A DNA stretch of 32,941 nucleotides from Hyphomicrobiales bacterium. GTDB taxonomy: Bacteria; Pseudomonadota; Alphaproteobacteria; Rhizobiales; Rhizobiaceae. A program made the translations under genes and the position numbers. The notes beneath the pieces are model-generated. The model saw nothing but the letters and a program-made list of their open reading frames with translations. It did not search any database and was not told the origin of the DNA. Numbering within the stretch: position 1 is the first letter of the stretch; every line of letters starts with the position of its first letter. This document shows positions 16,085 through 24,240 of this stretch, one piece after another. Location: positions 259,997 through 292,937 of the forward strand of contig UCII01000009.1 of the NCBI GenBank assembly GCA_900472485.1, in the 5' to 3' direction.

Positions 16085-17011
16085 ATGGCTGCGATCATTT
16101 CCATACGCAATCTTACCAAAACCTATGCCAACGGATTTCAGGCGCTCAAGGGCATTGATCTCGACATCGAGCGGGGCGAAATCCTGGCGCTGCTGGGGCC
16201 GAATGGTGCAGGCAAGACGACATTGATTTCCATCGTCTGCGGGATTGCCAACCCGAGCGGTGGGTCTGTGACCGTCGGCGGTTATGACGTCGTGCGCGAT
16301 TTTCGCGCCACGCGCAGCCTGATCGGCCTTGTGCCGCAGGAATTGACGACCGATCAGTTCGAAACCGTCTGGAATACAGTCAGCTTTTCGCGCGGGCTTC
16401 ACGGCAAGAGGCCGGATCCCGAATATATCGAGAAGATATTGCGCGATCTCTCGCTCTGGGAGAAGAAAGACAACATGCTTCGCCAGCTTTCCGGCGGCAT
16501 GAAGCGACGGGTGCTGATCGCCAAGGCGCTCTCGCATGAACCGGAGATCTTGTTTCTCGACGAGCCCACGGCCGGTGTCGACGTGACGCTGCGCAAGGAT
16601 ATGTGGCATGTGGTCGAGCGCCTGCGCGCGTCCGGCGTCACGATCATTCTCACAACGCATTACATCGAAGAGGCCGAGGAGGCCGCCGATCGCGTCGGCG
16701 TCATCAATGGCGGCGAGCTGCTGCTGGTGGAGGAGAAGAAGGCGCTGATGGCCAAGCTTGGCCGCAAGCAGCTCATCCTCGATCTGAACGAGCGGCTCGA
16801 CGTCGTACCGGAGTCTCTCGACGGGAACGGGCTTTCGCTCGGTCCGAACGGCCTGACGCTGATCTATGATTTCGATGCCCAGCACGAACAATCCAGTATC
16901 GCGGCTCTGCTGTCGAAACTCGCTGCCGAGGGAATTCATTTCAAGGACCTCTCGACGCGCCAGAGTTCGCTCGAGGATATTTTCGTCTCGCTGGTGGAGG
17001 CAGGCAAATGA
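16085..17011 (+). CDS. ABC-2 type exporter, ATP-binding protein (YadG-like)
   Basis: This 308-residue ATPase drives the membrane protein encoded next to it. It has Walker A GPNGAGKT (38-45), a Q-loop at VPQE, the signature LSGGMKRR (135-142), Walker B ILFLDE (155-160), D-loop AGVD and the switch histidine in TTHY. A C-terminal extension of about 90 residues ends in [17 protein letters not shown], typical of the NodI/DrrA/YadG branch of ABC-2 exporters. The stop codon overlaps the permease start by four bases (ATGA), so the two are translationally coupled. No clear ribosome-binding site precedes the ATG. It resembles E. coli YadG more than a nodulation transporter, as no nod genes are nearby. 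The substrate is unknown. Confidence 0.93.
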   Translation: MAAIISIRNLTKTYANGFQALKGIDLDIERGEILALLGPNGAGKTTLISIVCGIANPSGGSVTVGGYDVVRDFRATRSLIGLVPQELTTDQFETVWNTVSFSRGLHGKRPDPEYIEKILRDLSLWEKKDNMLRQLSGGMKRRVLIAKALSHEPEILFLDEPTAGVDVTLRKDMWHVVERLRASGVTIILTTHYIEEAEEAADRVGVINGGELLLVEEKKALMAKLGRKQLILDLNERLDVVPESLDGNGLSLGPNGLTLIYDFDAQHEQSSIAALLSKLAAEGIHFKDLSTRQSSLEDIFVSLVEAGK

Positions 17012-17769
17012 ACTTCGAAGCGATAAAATCCATCTATTCGTTCGAAATGGCCCGTACGCGCCGCACCCTGTTGCAGAGCGTCGTCTCGCCAGTCATTTCC
17101 ACGTCACTCTATTTCATCGTCTTCGGTGCGGCGATCGGTTCGCGCATCAACCTGGTCGAGGGCGTTTCCTACGGGGCGTTCATTACGCCCGGCCTGATCA
17201 TGCTGACCTTACTCGGCCAGTGCATCAGCAACGGCTCCTTCGGTATCTATTTCCCGAAGTTCACCGGTACGATCTACGAGGTGCTGTCTGCGCCTGTCGC
17301 CATGACGGAAATCGTTCTCGGTTATGTCGGCGCAGCCGCGACCAAGGGGATGCTGATCGGCCTGATCATCCTCGCGACCGCGAGTTTCTTTGTCGATATC
17401 AGGATCGAGCATCCATTCATGATGATCCTGTTTTTCGTGCTGACGGCGGTCACCTTCAGCCTCTTCGGTTTCATGATCGGCATATGGGCTGGGAATTTCG
17501 AGCAGCTGAACCTCATCCCGATGTTGATCGTGCCGCCGCTGACCTTCCTCGGCGGGAGCTTCTATTCGATCAACATGCTGCCGCCCTTCTGGCAGGCGGT
17601 CAGCCATCTCAACCCGGTCCTCTATCTGGTCAGCGGCTTCCGCTGGAGCTTCTACGGCATCGCAGATGTCAATCCGGGCTTGAGCCTTGCCATGATCACG
17701 CTCTTTCTCGTCATCTGTCTGATCATCCTGGGATGGATTTTCCGAACCGGTTATCGCTTGAGAAATTGA
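17008..17769 (+). CDS. ABC-2 type exporter, permease (YadH-like)
   Basis: This 253-residue inner-membrane protein has six hydrophobic spans and the ABC-2 permease hallmarks: an amphipathic start ([20 protein letters not shown]), a central run with [19 protein letters not shown], and a late segment [20 protein letters not shown] near residues 170-190. It forms the channel for the ATPase encoded immediately upstream, with which it overlaps by four bases. Together they match the YadG/YadH exporter type. The cargo is not predictable; neighbouring genes (a FolC-like ligase and an acetyltransferase) give no firm hint. A hairpin (TGCGGCT/AGCCGCA near 17804-17822) lies between it and the next gene but lacks a U-tract. 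Confidence 0.92.
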   Translation: MNFEAIKSIYSFEMARTRRTLLQSVVSPVISTSLYFIVFGAAIGSRINLVEGVSYGAFITPGLIMLTLLGQCISNGSFGIYFPKFTGTIYEVLSAPVAMTEIVLGYVGAAATKGMLIGLIILATASFFVDIRIEHPFMMILFFVLTAVTFSLFGFMIGIWAGNFEQLNLIPMLIVPPLTFLGGSFYSINMLPPFWQAVSHLNPVLYLVSGFRWSFYGIADVNPGLSLAMITLFLVICLIILGWIFRTGYRLRN

Positions 17770-17846
17770 TGGCGATGCCTGACTTGTAGGCTTAAGAAGG
17801 CCTGCGGCTTTTGCAGCCGCAACAAAATGGTCCAGGAAAGCATTCA

Positions 17847-19178
17847 ATGTCGCAGGCTCATCTCAATCCTTCGCTGCCCCAGGCACTTTCCCGGCTCGAT
17901 CAACTGACCAACTGGGAGCGCAAGCCGCGCGGGGAGATGCGGGTCGGTCTTGAGCCGATGCTCGACCTCATGCAGTGCCTGGGCAATCCGCATCGCAGCT
18001 TTCGGGCCATCCACGTCGCCGGCACCAAGGGTAAAGGATCGGTCTCGGCGCTCCTCGAAGCCGGATTACTGCGGGCCGGCTGGCGCGTCGGTCGCTACGC
18101 ATCACCGCATGTCGACCGGGTAAACGAGCGCGTCAGCATTCTTGGCCAGGAAGTCGAAGATGATGTCCTGGCGTCAGCGATCATGCAGGTTCTGGATGGC
18201 TACGAGAGTGCCAAGCAGGCAGCCACCGCCGGTGAAGATGCTACCTGGTTCGATGTGATCACGGCTGCTGCTTTCGTCGCCTTCAGGGATGCCGGTTTGG
18301 ATTGGGTCGTGGTCGAGGTCGGGCTGGGCGGCAGACTGGATTCAACGAATGTGGTCTTCGGCGAAGTCGCGATCGTGACCAATATCGGCCTTGAGCATAC
18401 GGAAATTCTTGGAAGCACGCGCGAGGCGATCGCGCGGGAGAAGGTTGGTATATTGAAGCCGGGGGCGATGCTTGCCACCACACTTGCCGTTGACGATGCC
18501 ACGGGAAAGGTGTTGCAGCAGCGTGCCGATGAGCTTGGCTGCCCGGTCCTGCGAACCGATCTTCCCGAAGATGCGACGATTGCCGAGACGAATATCTCGC
18601 TGGTCGGACTTGTGTTCGATCATCTGGGACGACAAGGCGAGAGCATGCAGACGGCGAGCGAAAAGGGGCAGCCGGTTGGCGCATGGCTGCTCGAACCGGC
18701 CGTTATCGACAAGGCGCGGCTGCCGGGGCGGATGGAGCGCTTCGAGCTTGCCCCACCACCCACGCTGCGAGGCGGGCGACAGAGTTTGCCCGTCATCATG
18801 GATGGTGCGCATGTGCCGTTCAACATCGAGGCTGTCCTGCGCGATATCACACGCTCGTCCAATATCAGCGGCGATTGCATCGCCGTCGTCGCACTTGCAT
18901 CCGACAAGGATGCACCCGGCTTCTTGAACGTGCTCTCGCGATATGCGGCGCATACGGTCTTTACGGAGGCGTCCGGATCGGGTCGAGCCCATGCGGCGAC
19001 GGAGCTGGAGGCATTAGCGATCTCGATGGGTATGGCCTGCGAAGCCGAGCCCAATCCGCAGAAAGCGCTTCATCATGCCGTCGCGAAAGCTGAGGAGGTG
19101 GGCGGCTGGATGCTTGTTACCGGTTCGCTCTATCTCGTCGGTGCGCTGCGTAGTACCGTCCAGGGGCGTGTAGGGTGA
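17847..19178 (+). CDS. folC: FolC-like Mur ligase (folylpolyglutamate/dihydrofolate synthase family)
   Basis: Enzymes of this family join glutamate to dihydropteroate or folate using ATP. The 443-residue product has the P-loop GTKGKGS (59-65), the folate-type loop VEVGLGGRLDSTNV, NIGLEHTEILG, the lysine segment AREKVGILKPG, and a C-terminal glutamate-ligase domain starting near MDGAHVPFN. Most FolC proteins read GTNGKGS at the P-loop; the Lys here and the missing trpA-accD neighbourhood suggest a second, divergent paralogue rather than the main rhizobial FolC. The start MSQAHL at 17847 has AGGAAAG upstream. It overlaps the following acetyltransferase gene by four bases if that gene starts at its GTG. 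Confidence 0.85.
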   Translation: MSQAHLNPSLPQALSRLDQLTNWERKPRGEMRVGLEPMLDLMQCLGNPHRSFRAIHVAGTKGKGSVSALLEAGLLRAGWRVGRYASPHVDRVNERVSILGQEVEDDVLASAIMQVLDGYESAKQAATAGEDATWFDVITAAAFVAFRDAGLDWVVVEVGLGGRLDSTNVVFGEVAIVTNIGLEHTEILGSTREAIAREKVGILKPGAMLATTLAVDDATGKVLQQRADELGCPVLRTDLPEDATIAETNISLVGLVFDHLGRQGESMQTASEKGQPVGAWLLEPAVIDKARLPGRMERFELAPPPTLRGGRQSLPVIMDGAHVPFNIEAVLRDITRSSNISGDCIAVVALASDKDAPGFLNVLSRYAAHTVFTEASGSGRAHAATELEALAISMGMACEAEPNPQKALHHAVAKAEEVGGWMLVTGSLYLVGALRSTVQGRVG

Positions 19179-19705
19179 CGATGGAAATTACGATCAGGCC
19201 TGCTCTTGCCAACGATGTGGCCGAGATGGCGAGGCTTCATCGCGCGATCTGGTGCGACACCTATCGCGACCTGGTGTCTGCTGAAATTTATCAGGCTCTC
19301 GACGAGGATTTCCGCTGTCGGCGGTGGGCGGATATACTCGAAAATCCCCGTAGGGATCAGCGCGTGCTTTTGGCCGAGCAGGGCGGGCTGCTTGTCGGTA
19401 TCGGCGCGATCAACGCGCCGTCCGATGCCATATTCGAGGGGCGAGGCGAGATCAAGTCGCTCTATATCGATGCTTCCATCAAACGCCAGGGACTTGGCCG
19501 TCGTCTGATGCGAGAATTGGCGCGGGAACTTTTATCCATGGGCTATTCGGGTGCGGCGCTTGGTGTGGTCGTCGGCAACGAGCCCGCGGTCGCCTTCTAT
19601 CGCGCGCTTGGAGGGCAATTGATCGGTCGGTACACGGATCCGGGTCCGGTCTGGCGCTCCGACAACTTCATTTTCGCGTGGGACGACTTGTCCGTTCTGA
19701 TCTGA
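19175..19705 (+). CDS. GNAT-family N-acetyltransferase
   Basis: This 176-residue protein has the GNAT fold: motif A is IKSLYIDASIKRQGLGRRLMRELAR in two parts, with the acetyl-CoA pyrophosphate loop QGLGRRL, followed by GAALGVVVGNEPAVAFYRALGG, a typical motif B. It would move an acetyl group from acetyl-CoA to an amine; the acceptor is unknown. The first codon is a GTG overlapping the folC stop by four bases (GTGA). An ATG two codons on (19181) would leave a 2-base gap, so coupling to folC translation is likely either way. The tight link suggests that both act in one pathway, though this is not proven. Confidence 0.9.
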   Translation: MTMEITIRPALANDVAEMARLHRAIWCDTYRDLVSAEIYQALDEDFRCRRWADILENPRRDQRVLLAEQGGLLVGIGAINAPSDAIFEGRGEIKSLYIDASIKRQGLGRRLMRELARELLSMGYSGAALGVVVGNEPAVAFYRALGGQLIGRYTDPGPVWRSDNFIFAWDDLSVLI

Positions 19706-19735
19706 TTATCCCATGCAGGCCGATCAAGATCGGTT

Positions 19736-20641
19736 TCAGCTGGCCGCGATCCGCTTGCGTGGCGCGATGGTCATGGCCATGACGCCTGCCACGACACAGA
19801 CGAGGCCGATGGCTGCGGTCGGGGAAAGAGGCTCGCCGAGGAAGGTAACGCCGATGCCGACGCCGATCGGGACGCGAAGATAGGCCTGCGCCGTCGTGCC
19901 GATCGAGCCCAGGGTCTGGATAAGCCGGAAATAGATGCTGAAGGCAAGCGCGGTGGAGACGACCGACAGGCCGAGCAATGCCAGGATTGAGGCTGTCGAC
20001 GGCGCAATCTGCCAGGGATGTTCGACAATCAGGCTCGCCGGGATCAGGAGAGCGGAACCGCAAAGCAACGAGCCGGCTGCCGGCATCATCGGGTCTAGCC
20101 CTTTGAAATTGCGGCCGAACAGTGCGGCGCAGGCATAGCAGATCGATGCCGCGACGACTGCGAGCTGCGGCAACAGCTGGCGGCCCATGCCATGCAGCGC
20201 ATCGAGGCCGATGATCAGGCAGATACCGGCCATGCCGGCAATCACGCCGAGAAGCTTGCGGCTCGTCAGCGGTTCGCTGCGCAACAGAAAGGCGGCAATC
20301 AGAAATGCGAAAATCGGCGTCGTGGAATTCAATATGGTCGCGAGGCCGGCATCGACAGTCTGTTCCGCCCAGGCGATCAGCGTGAAAGGGATGGCGCTGT
20401 TGAGGCAGGACTGAATGAGAAAGCGCTTCCATGTCGCGGCGTCTCTCGGCAGGCTCAGTCCGCGCCCACGGATGATGGCGAGCAGGACAAGACCGGCGAT
20501 CAGGGTGCGGGCGGCGATCAGGGTGATCGGTGGAATGGTCGCAACACCGACGCGGATGAAGGTGTAGGAGGCGCCCCAGCAGGTGGCGAGGGCGAGGAGA
20601 AGCAGAAGTTCGGTCGTCAGATTAGGTCTCGCCGGCATCAT
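19736..20641 (-). CDS. EamA/DMT-family transporter
   Basis: This inner-membrane protein of 301 residues has ten hydrophobic spans arranged as two EamA repeats, as usual for the drug/metabolite transporter superfamily. Visible marks are LALATCWGASYTFIRVGV at the start, SCLNSAIPFTLIAWAEQ with LNSTTPIFAFLIAAFLL in the first half, and YFRLIQTLGSIGTTAQAYLRVPIGV with FLGEPLSP in the second. Such proteins export amino acids, metabolites or drugs; the substrate cannot be inferred here. Of three possible starts, the ATG at 20641 is best placed behind AAGAG; a GTG lies at 20650 and another ATG at 20638. It converges with the acetyltransferase gene. Confidence 0.92.
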   Translation of the reverse strand: MMPARPNLTTELLLLLALATCWGASYTFIRVGVATIPPITLIAARTLIAGLVLLAIIRGRGLSLPRDAATWKRFLIQSCLNSAIPFTLIAWAEQTVDAGLATILNSTTPIFAFLIAAFLLRSEPLTSRKLLGVIAGMAGICLIIGLDALHGMGRQLLPQLAVVAASICYACAALFGRNFKGLDPMMPAAGSLLCGSALLIPASLIVEHPWQIAPSTASILALLGLSVVSTALAFSIYFRLIQTLGSIGTTAQAYLRVPIGVGIGVTFLGEPLSPTAAIGLVCVVAGVMAMTIAPRKRIAAS

Positions 20642-20737
20642 CGTGTTCACTCTTATAAGGTTTGGACATGCCCTTTTTAGAGTGAAGAGGCCGGCGAATG
20701 CTTCGCTTCCAAACGAACTATTGCATGCGGTGGTTTA

Positions 20738-21439
20738 TTAGTCTCGCAGCCGAAGCTCGTCGGTCTGCATCTGCATAGATCCAAGGGTTTCCAGAAAGCT
20801 CATGCCGAGCAGGCTCTGATCGAGCCTGCCTGCTTCGGCCACGCTCGCTTCGACATCCCTACGCTTGATCGGACCGATTGCCACGGAGCCGAGTTCCACA
20901 GGGGCTGCTCTGGCGCGGCCGTTGGCGGTCAATACCGTCTGCGAATAGGTGAGGTTCTCCGGAATGATGCCGACGCGCTCGGCGTCCTCCTGCGATAAGG
21001 CGATAGTGCTGGCGCCGGTGTCGATCAGCATGTCGATCGGCTGGCCATTGATCATGACCCGTGCTTCGAAATGCCCGTTCGAGCGCTTGTGAAGGATGAC
21101 TTCCTGACCGCCTTCGCTCGTCGTGACGACGACGGCGTGGCCGGGCATCAGGCCCGCGAAGACGCGATTGCCGACCTGTTCGGCATCGCGGCGATAGATA
21201 TAGGCGGTCGCAAGCGCCATGATGATGACGAACCAGATCAGGAGGTTGCGGATCGACTGGCTGACCGTATGCCGGCTAGCCCAGACGGCGGCGCTCATCA
21301 TCAGGGCGATCGGTACGAGATAGACGACACGCGCGAAGTCGTCATTGTGCATGCCGAAGGTGGAGCCGGTATTATTGTTGAAGACGAGCAGTGCGAGGCC
21401 GATACCGAGAATGGCGAGAACGATGTTCAGGCGGTTCAT
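20738..21439 (-). CDS. Membrane-anchored retropepsin-like aspartic protease
   Basis: This 233-residue protein has three N-terminal membrane spans (about 5-20, 38-54, 66-82) and a periplasmic retropepsin-like domain. The catalytic motif is LIDTGAS (D140), preceded by FEARVMINGQPID and followed by a flap-like region (TANGRARAAPVELGSVAIG) and GMSFLETLGS. This matches the clan AA family TIGR02281, whose members have one DTGAS and act as dimers. The substrate is unknown. The ATG overlaps the stop codon of the DUF1289 gene by four bases, so translation is coupled, and the unit probably begins at cobS. Confidence 0.9.
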   Translation of the reverse strand: MNRLNIVLAILGIGLALLVFNNNTGSTFGMHNDDFARVVYLVPIALMMSAAVWASRHTVSQSIRNLLIWFVIIMALATAYIYRRDAEQVGNRVFAGLMPGHAVVVTTSEGGQEVILHKRSNGHFEARVMINGQPIDMLIDTGASTIALSQEDAERVGIIPENLTYSQTVLTANGRARAAPVELGSVAIGPIKRRDVEASVAEAGRLDQSLLGMSFLETLGSMQMQTDELRLRD

Positions 21440-21657
21440 ACGGCACTGCGCTCCCGTGCCATCCTTTGGCGGCGGGTCTCCCGACGTGGCTTGCGCTCGA
21501 CCTTGGTCAGGCGCTCCGGAAGCATTTCCATGATCTGACGCCGTTCGTCATCGCTATAGTTCATCCACGCGCCGATTTCGGCTGATGTGCGGCCGCAACC
21601 GAAGCAATAGCCGGTATTCTGGTCGATGGAGCAGACGAGGATGCAAGGTGTCAGCAT
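21436..21657 (-). CDS. DUF1289-domain protein
   Basis: This 73-residue protein has the DUF1289 pattern: TPCILVCSIDQNTGYCFGCGRTSAEI in two parts, with four cysteines spaced C-x3-C, then C-x2-C, followed by W.NYSDDERRQIM and a strongly basic tail (VERKPRRETRRQRMARER). The cysteines suggest a bound metal or iron-sulfur cluster, and the tail suggests nucleic-acid contact; both are inferences, and no role is established for the family as far as I recall. The start is MLTPC at 21657, where homologues begin. It lies 19 bases after the cobS stop codon and overlaps the protease gene by four bases. Confidence 0.9.
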   Translation of the reverse strand: MLTPCILVCSIDQNTGYCFGCGRTSAEIGAWMNYSDDERRQIMEMLPERLTKVERKPRRETRRQRMARERSAV

Positions 21658-21676
21658 GGGATCATATATCGATGCT

Positions 21677-22453
21677 TCAAACGCACATGGCAAGGGTACA
21701 GAGCGACGCGATCTCGCAAATCTGCTGGGTCGCACCGATCGTATCGCCTGTATGGCCAGTCAATTTTTGACGGATATATCGCGTGACCAGAAACGCCGCG
21801 ACGCTTGTTGCAAGAAGGCAGCCAACCAGCGCCGGAACACCCATGGCAGGACCGACGAGCAGTATCGCAAGACCAAGTGTCGCGAGCAGCGCCAGCTGCA
21901 TGGCGTCGCCATCCGGCTTGCCCGCCGATGCCGCGATCCCATCCGGTTTGGCTGGTGGCAGGGCGTACCAATGCCAGACCATGGCACCGCGGCTCAAGGT
22001 GGCGGCAGCGAGGATTGCGACAGCGGCGTCCTCAGGCGAAAGATGCCGGGCGATGGCGGCAAGTGCTGCCGCTCGCAATCCGAAGGACAGTATCAACGCT
22101 GCCGCCCCGTACGTGCCGATACGGCTGTCCTTCATGATTTCGAGCGCGCGTTCGCGGTCCTTGCCACCACCCAATCCGTCCGCCGTGTCGCTGAGCCCGT
22201 CTTCATGGAGGGCGCCGGTCAGGAGCGTGTGCACGGCAAGCGCCAGCAATGCGGCCATCAACGGATCGGCGTTCAGGGCAAGCAGAACGCTGAAGGTCAG
22301 TGCAGAGGGCAGGGCGATCAGCAGGCCGGAGACAGGAAAAGCGCGTGAAACACGCGAGAGCTTGCCGTCGTCGCCTTCGAAGAAGGACGACGGCACGGGA
22401 ATGCGGCTCAAGAAAGCGACGGAGCGCGCGATGTCACGCATATATTCCCGCAT
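21677..22453 (-). CDS. cobS: Cobalamin synthase (adenosylcobinamide-GDP ribazoletransferase)
   Basis: This inner-membrane enzyme of 258 residues joins adenosylcobinamide-GDP to alpha-ribazole (phosphate) in the last steps of coenzyme B12 assembly. The signature [17 protein letters not shown] lies near residues 81-97, and [10 protein letters not shown] near the C-terminus; both are conserved in CobS (CobV in the Pseudomonas naming). Several hydrophobic spans fill the rest. The start MREYMRD at 22453 is supported by GGGGAG eight bases upstream; MRDIARS at 22441 is an alternative, and the frame stays open to 22693. It is divergent from cobT across 127 bases, in which no cobalamin riboswitch was recognised. 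Confidence 0.95.
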   Translation of the reverse strand: MREYMRDIARSVAFLSRIPVPSSFFEGDDGKLSRVSRAFPVSGLLIALPSALTFSVLLALNADPLMAALLALAVHTLLTGALHEDGLSDTADGLGGGKDRERALEIMKDSRIGTYGAAALILSFGLRAAALAAIARHLSPEDAAVAILAAATLSRGAMVWHWYALPPAKPDGIAASAGKPDGDAMQLALLATLGLAILLVGPAMGVPALVGCLLATSVAAFLVTRYIRQKLTGHTGDTIGATQQICEIASLCTLAMCV

Positions 22454-22580
22454 TTCTTCTTCTCCCCGCCATACGCGCGACAGCATCGGGCGCTTTTGGA
22501 GTTGTTCACGCCGATTCCCAGGACTAATAGAGTCGCACGCAAAGAACCCGATTTGAGACCAAAAGACAAGGAACGCATTC

Positions 22581-23597
22581 ATGAGCGTCAGCGGCCTCCC
22601 ATTCGACGATTTCCGCGCATTGCTGCGCGACCTTCCAGGCCCGGATGCCCGGGCGCTCGTGGCCGCGCGCGAACGTGATGCGCAGCTCACCAAGCCGCCG
22701 GGCGCGCTTGGAAGGCTCGAGGAGATCGCTTTCTGGCTGGCCGCCTGGACCGGTCGTCCGCCGGCCGTGACCCGGCCCCTGGTGGCAATCTTTGCCGGTA
22801 ATCATGGCGTCACCAAGCAGGGAATTACGCCATTTCCGCCTTCAGTGACCCAGCAGATGGTGGAGAATTTCGCAGCCGGCGGTGCGGCCATCAATCAGAT
22901 CTGCGTTGCCTATGATCTCGGCCTCAAGGTCTTCGACCTCGCGCTCGATTTTCCGACCGGCGATATCACCGAAGAGCCGGCGCTAAGCGAGCGCGACTGC
23001 GCAGCCACCATGGCCTTCGGCATGGAAGCGATTGCCGGCGGTACGGATCTGCTCTGCATCGGCGAAATGGGCATCGGCAATACCACGATCGCCGCGGCTA
23101 TTCATTACGCGCTCTATGGCGGCAAGGCCGAAGACTGGGTCGGTCCCGGTACCGGCTCGGAAGGTGAGATGCTGAAGCGCAAGATCGCCGCTGTCGAGAA
23201 GGCGGTCGCGCTCCATCGTGATCATCTCTCCGATCCGCTGGAAATCCTGCGCCGCCTTGGTGGCCGCGAGATCGCCGCCATGGCCGGCGCCATCCTTGCC
23301 GCGCGCATGGAACGTATCCCAGTCATCATCGACGGCTATGTCGCGACAGCCGCCGCCTCTATTCTCAAGGCTGCCAATCCCTCTGCTCTCGATCATTGCC
23401 TGATCGGACATGTCTCGGCCGAGCCGGGTCATCTCCGTTCGATCGAAAAGCTCGGCAAGACGCCGCTTCTGGCGCTCGGCATGCGGCTTGGCGAAGGTAC
23501 GGGGGCGGCATTGGCCGCGGGTATCGTCAAGGCTGCGGCAGCCTGCCATTCGGGCATGGCGACGTTCGAAAGCGCCGGGGTTACGAACAAGCACTGA
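22581..23597 (+). CDS. cobT: Nicotinate-nucleotide--dimethylbenzimidazole phosphoribosyltransferase
   Basis: CobT (CobU in the Pseudomonas naming) makes alpha-ribazole phosphate, the lower-ligand precursor of cobalamin, from nicotinate mononucleotide and dimethylbenzimidazole. In this 338-residue cytoplasmic protein the family motifs [16 protein letters not shown] (71-86), GEMGIGNTT (161-169), VGPGTG (187-192) and the catalytic glutamate in [10 protein letters not shown] (E305) are all present. The length is normal. AAGGAACGC lies at a proper distance upstream of the ATG. It acts directly before the step catalysed by the divergent cobS product, which explains their pairing. Confidence 0.97.
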   Translation: MSVSGLPFDDFRALLRDLPGPDARALVAARERDAQLTKPPGALGRLEEIAFWLAAWTGRPPAVTRPLVAIFAGNHGVTKQGITPFPPSVTQQMVENFAAGGAAINQICVAYDLGLKVFDLALDFPTGDITEEPALSERDCAATMAFGMEAIAGGTDLLCIGEMGIGNTTIAAAIHYALYGGKAEDWVGPGTGSEGEMLKRKIAAVEKAVALHRDHLSDPLEILRRLGGREIAAMAGAILAARMERIPVIIDGYVATAAASILKAANPSALDHCLIGHVSAEPGHLRSIEKLGKTPLLALGMRLGEGTGAALAAGIVKAAAACHSGMATFESAGVTNKH

Positions 23598-23603
23598 AAA
23601 GCG

Positions 23604-23645
23604 GAGCGGCGAGACATTGAAATAAGCGTTTCGCCGCTCAATTTC
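23604..23645 (+). terminator. Hairpin after cobT, probable terminator
   Basis: A 12-pair stem GAGCGGCGAGAC (23604-23615) / GTTTCGCCGCTC (23628-23639), with one G-U pair and a 12-base loop, begins seven bases past the cobT stop. The tail AATTTCC is only weakly U-rich, so termination efficiency is uncertain. Confidence 0.5.
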
Positions 23646-23783
23646 CTGTAGATGATCGGTTTTTCGTCATAAATCTGCAATGAATTCTGAGGCGACGAGG
23701 ACGTGTCGCCTTGCTTCGCCCAGGGTGAGGCGGTATTCGCAAGGCATCCAGATTGCAACCGGGACAATACGGGCGGAGCGCGA

Positions 23784-24176
23784 ATGGCTGAGTTTTCAAA
23801 ATCAGCGGTCAATAAGGAGACCGGGATTCGGCACTTTTTCGCCGCTGCCGGCTATTCCTGGGGCGGATTTCAGCGGCTGTTGCAGGAATCGGCCTTTCGA
23901 CAGGAGCTCCTTTTTGCCGGAGTGGGACTGATCCTGTTGATCGCCGTCGGTGCGACCATCGCTGAAATCGTCATTGCCATAGTCTTGTTCCTCGCCGTCT
24001 TCGCAGTCGAAGCCATGAATACGGCGGTGGAAGAGGTGATCGACCGAATCTCGCCGGAGATTTCCAACGTCGGCAAGCACGCCAAGGATCTCGGCTCGTT
24101 TGCCGTTCTGTGCATGCTGGTCGCGTCCGGCATCTACCTGCTTTACGTTATCGGCGGCCATCTGCTGTTCCACTAA
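23784..24176 (+). CDS. dgkA: Diacylglycerol kinase
   Basis: This small integral-membrane kinase of 130 residues phosphorylates diacylglycerol to phosphatidate, recycling the lipid by-product of periplasmic glucan or lipopolysaccharide modification. It has the conserved N-terminal ESAFRQEL segment (35-42), three hydrophobic spans, and the active-site helix EAMNTAVEEVIDRIS (76-90) with the catalytic glutamate E76. Length and order match the DgkA family. The start MAEFSKS at 23784 follows GGAG at a suitable spacing; the frame stays open upstream to 23680. In rhizobia the natural source of diacylglycerol is often cyclic glucan phosphoglycerol transfer and membrane lipid turnover, a family-level statement only. 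Confidence 0.93.
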   Translation: MAEFSKSAVNKETGIRHFFAAAGYSWGGFQRLLQESAFRQELLFAGVGLILLIAVGATIAEIVIAIVLFLAVFAVEAMNTAVEEVIDRISPEISNVGKHAKDLGSFAVLCMLVASGIYLLYVIGGHLLFH

Positions 24177-24178
24177 AA

Positions 24179-24216
24179 GCAATTCCAGGAAAAGTGCGTA
24201 GCGGTTTTCCGTCCTC
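24179..24216. repeat. Short interspersed repeat copy
   Basis: The stretch AGCAATTCCAGGAAAAGTGCGTAGCGGTTTTCCGTCC lies just past dgkA. Its second half, GCGGTTTTCCGTCC (24201-24214), occurs again in reverse complement at 32923-32936. Variants of this sequence recur between genes in Rhizobium genomes (recalled, not searched). It may also act as the 3' boundary of the dgkA transcript. Confidence 0.55.
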
Positions 24217-24240
24217 CAGCGATCAGCGTTTGCGCTTCGT

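Noticed and set aside
16085..17769. NodI/NodJ nodulation exporter
   Set aside because: The ATPase and permease belong to the same ABC-2 class, but no nod box or nod genes are near, and the sequences look closer to YadG/YadH.
21626..22556. Plus-strand frames of 240 and 257 codons across cobS
   Set aside because: They are antisense to cobS, which carries the conserved catalytic motifs; the frames have no recognisable domain.
22454..22580. Cobalamin riboswitch between cobS and cobT
   Set aside because: The gap is only 127 bases and no B12-box-like core was seen.
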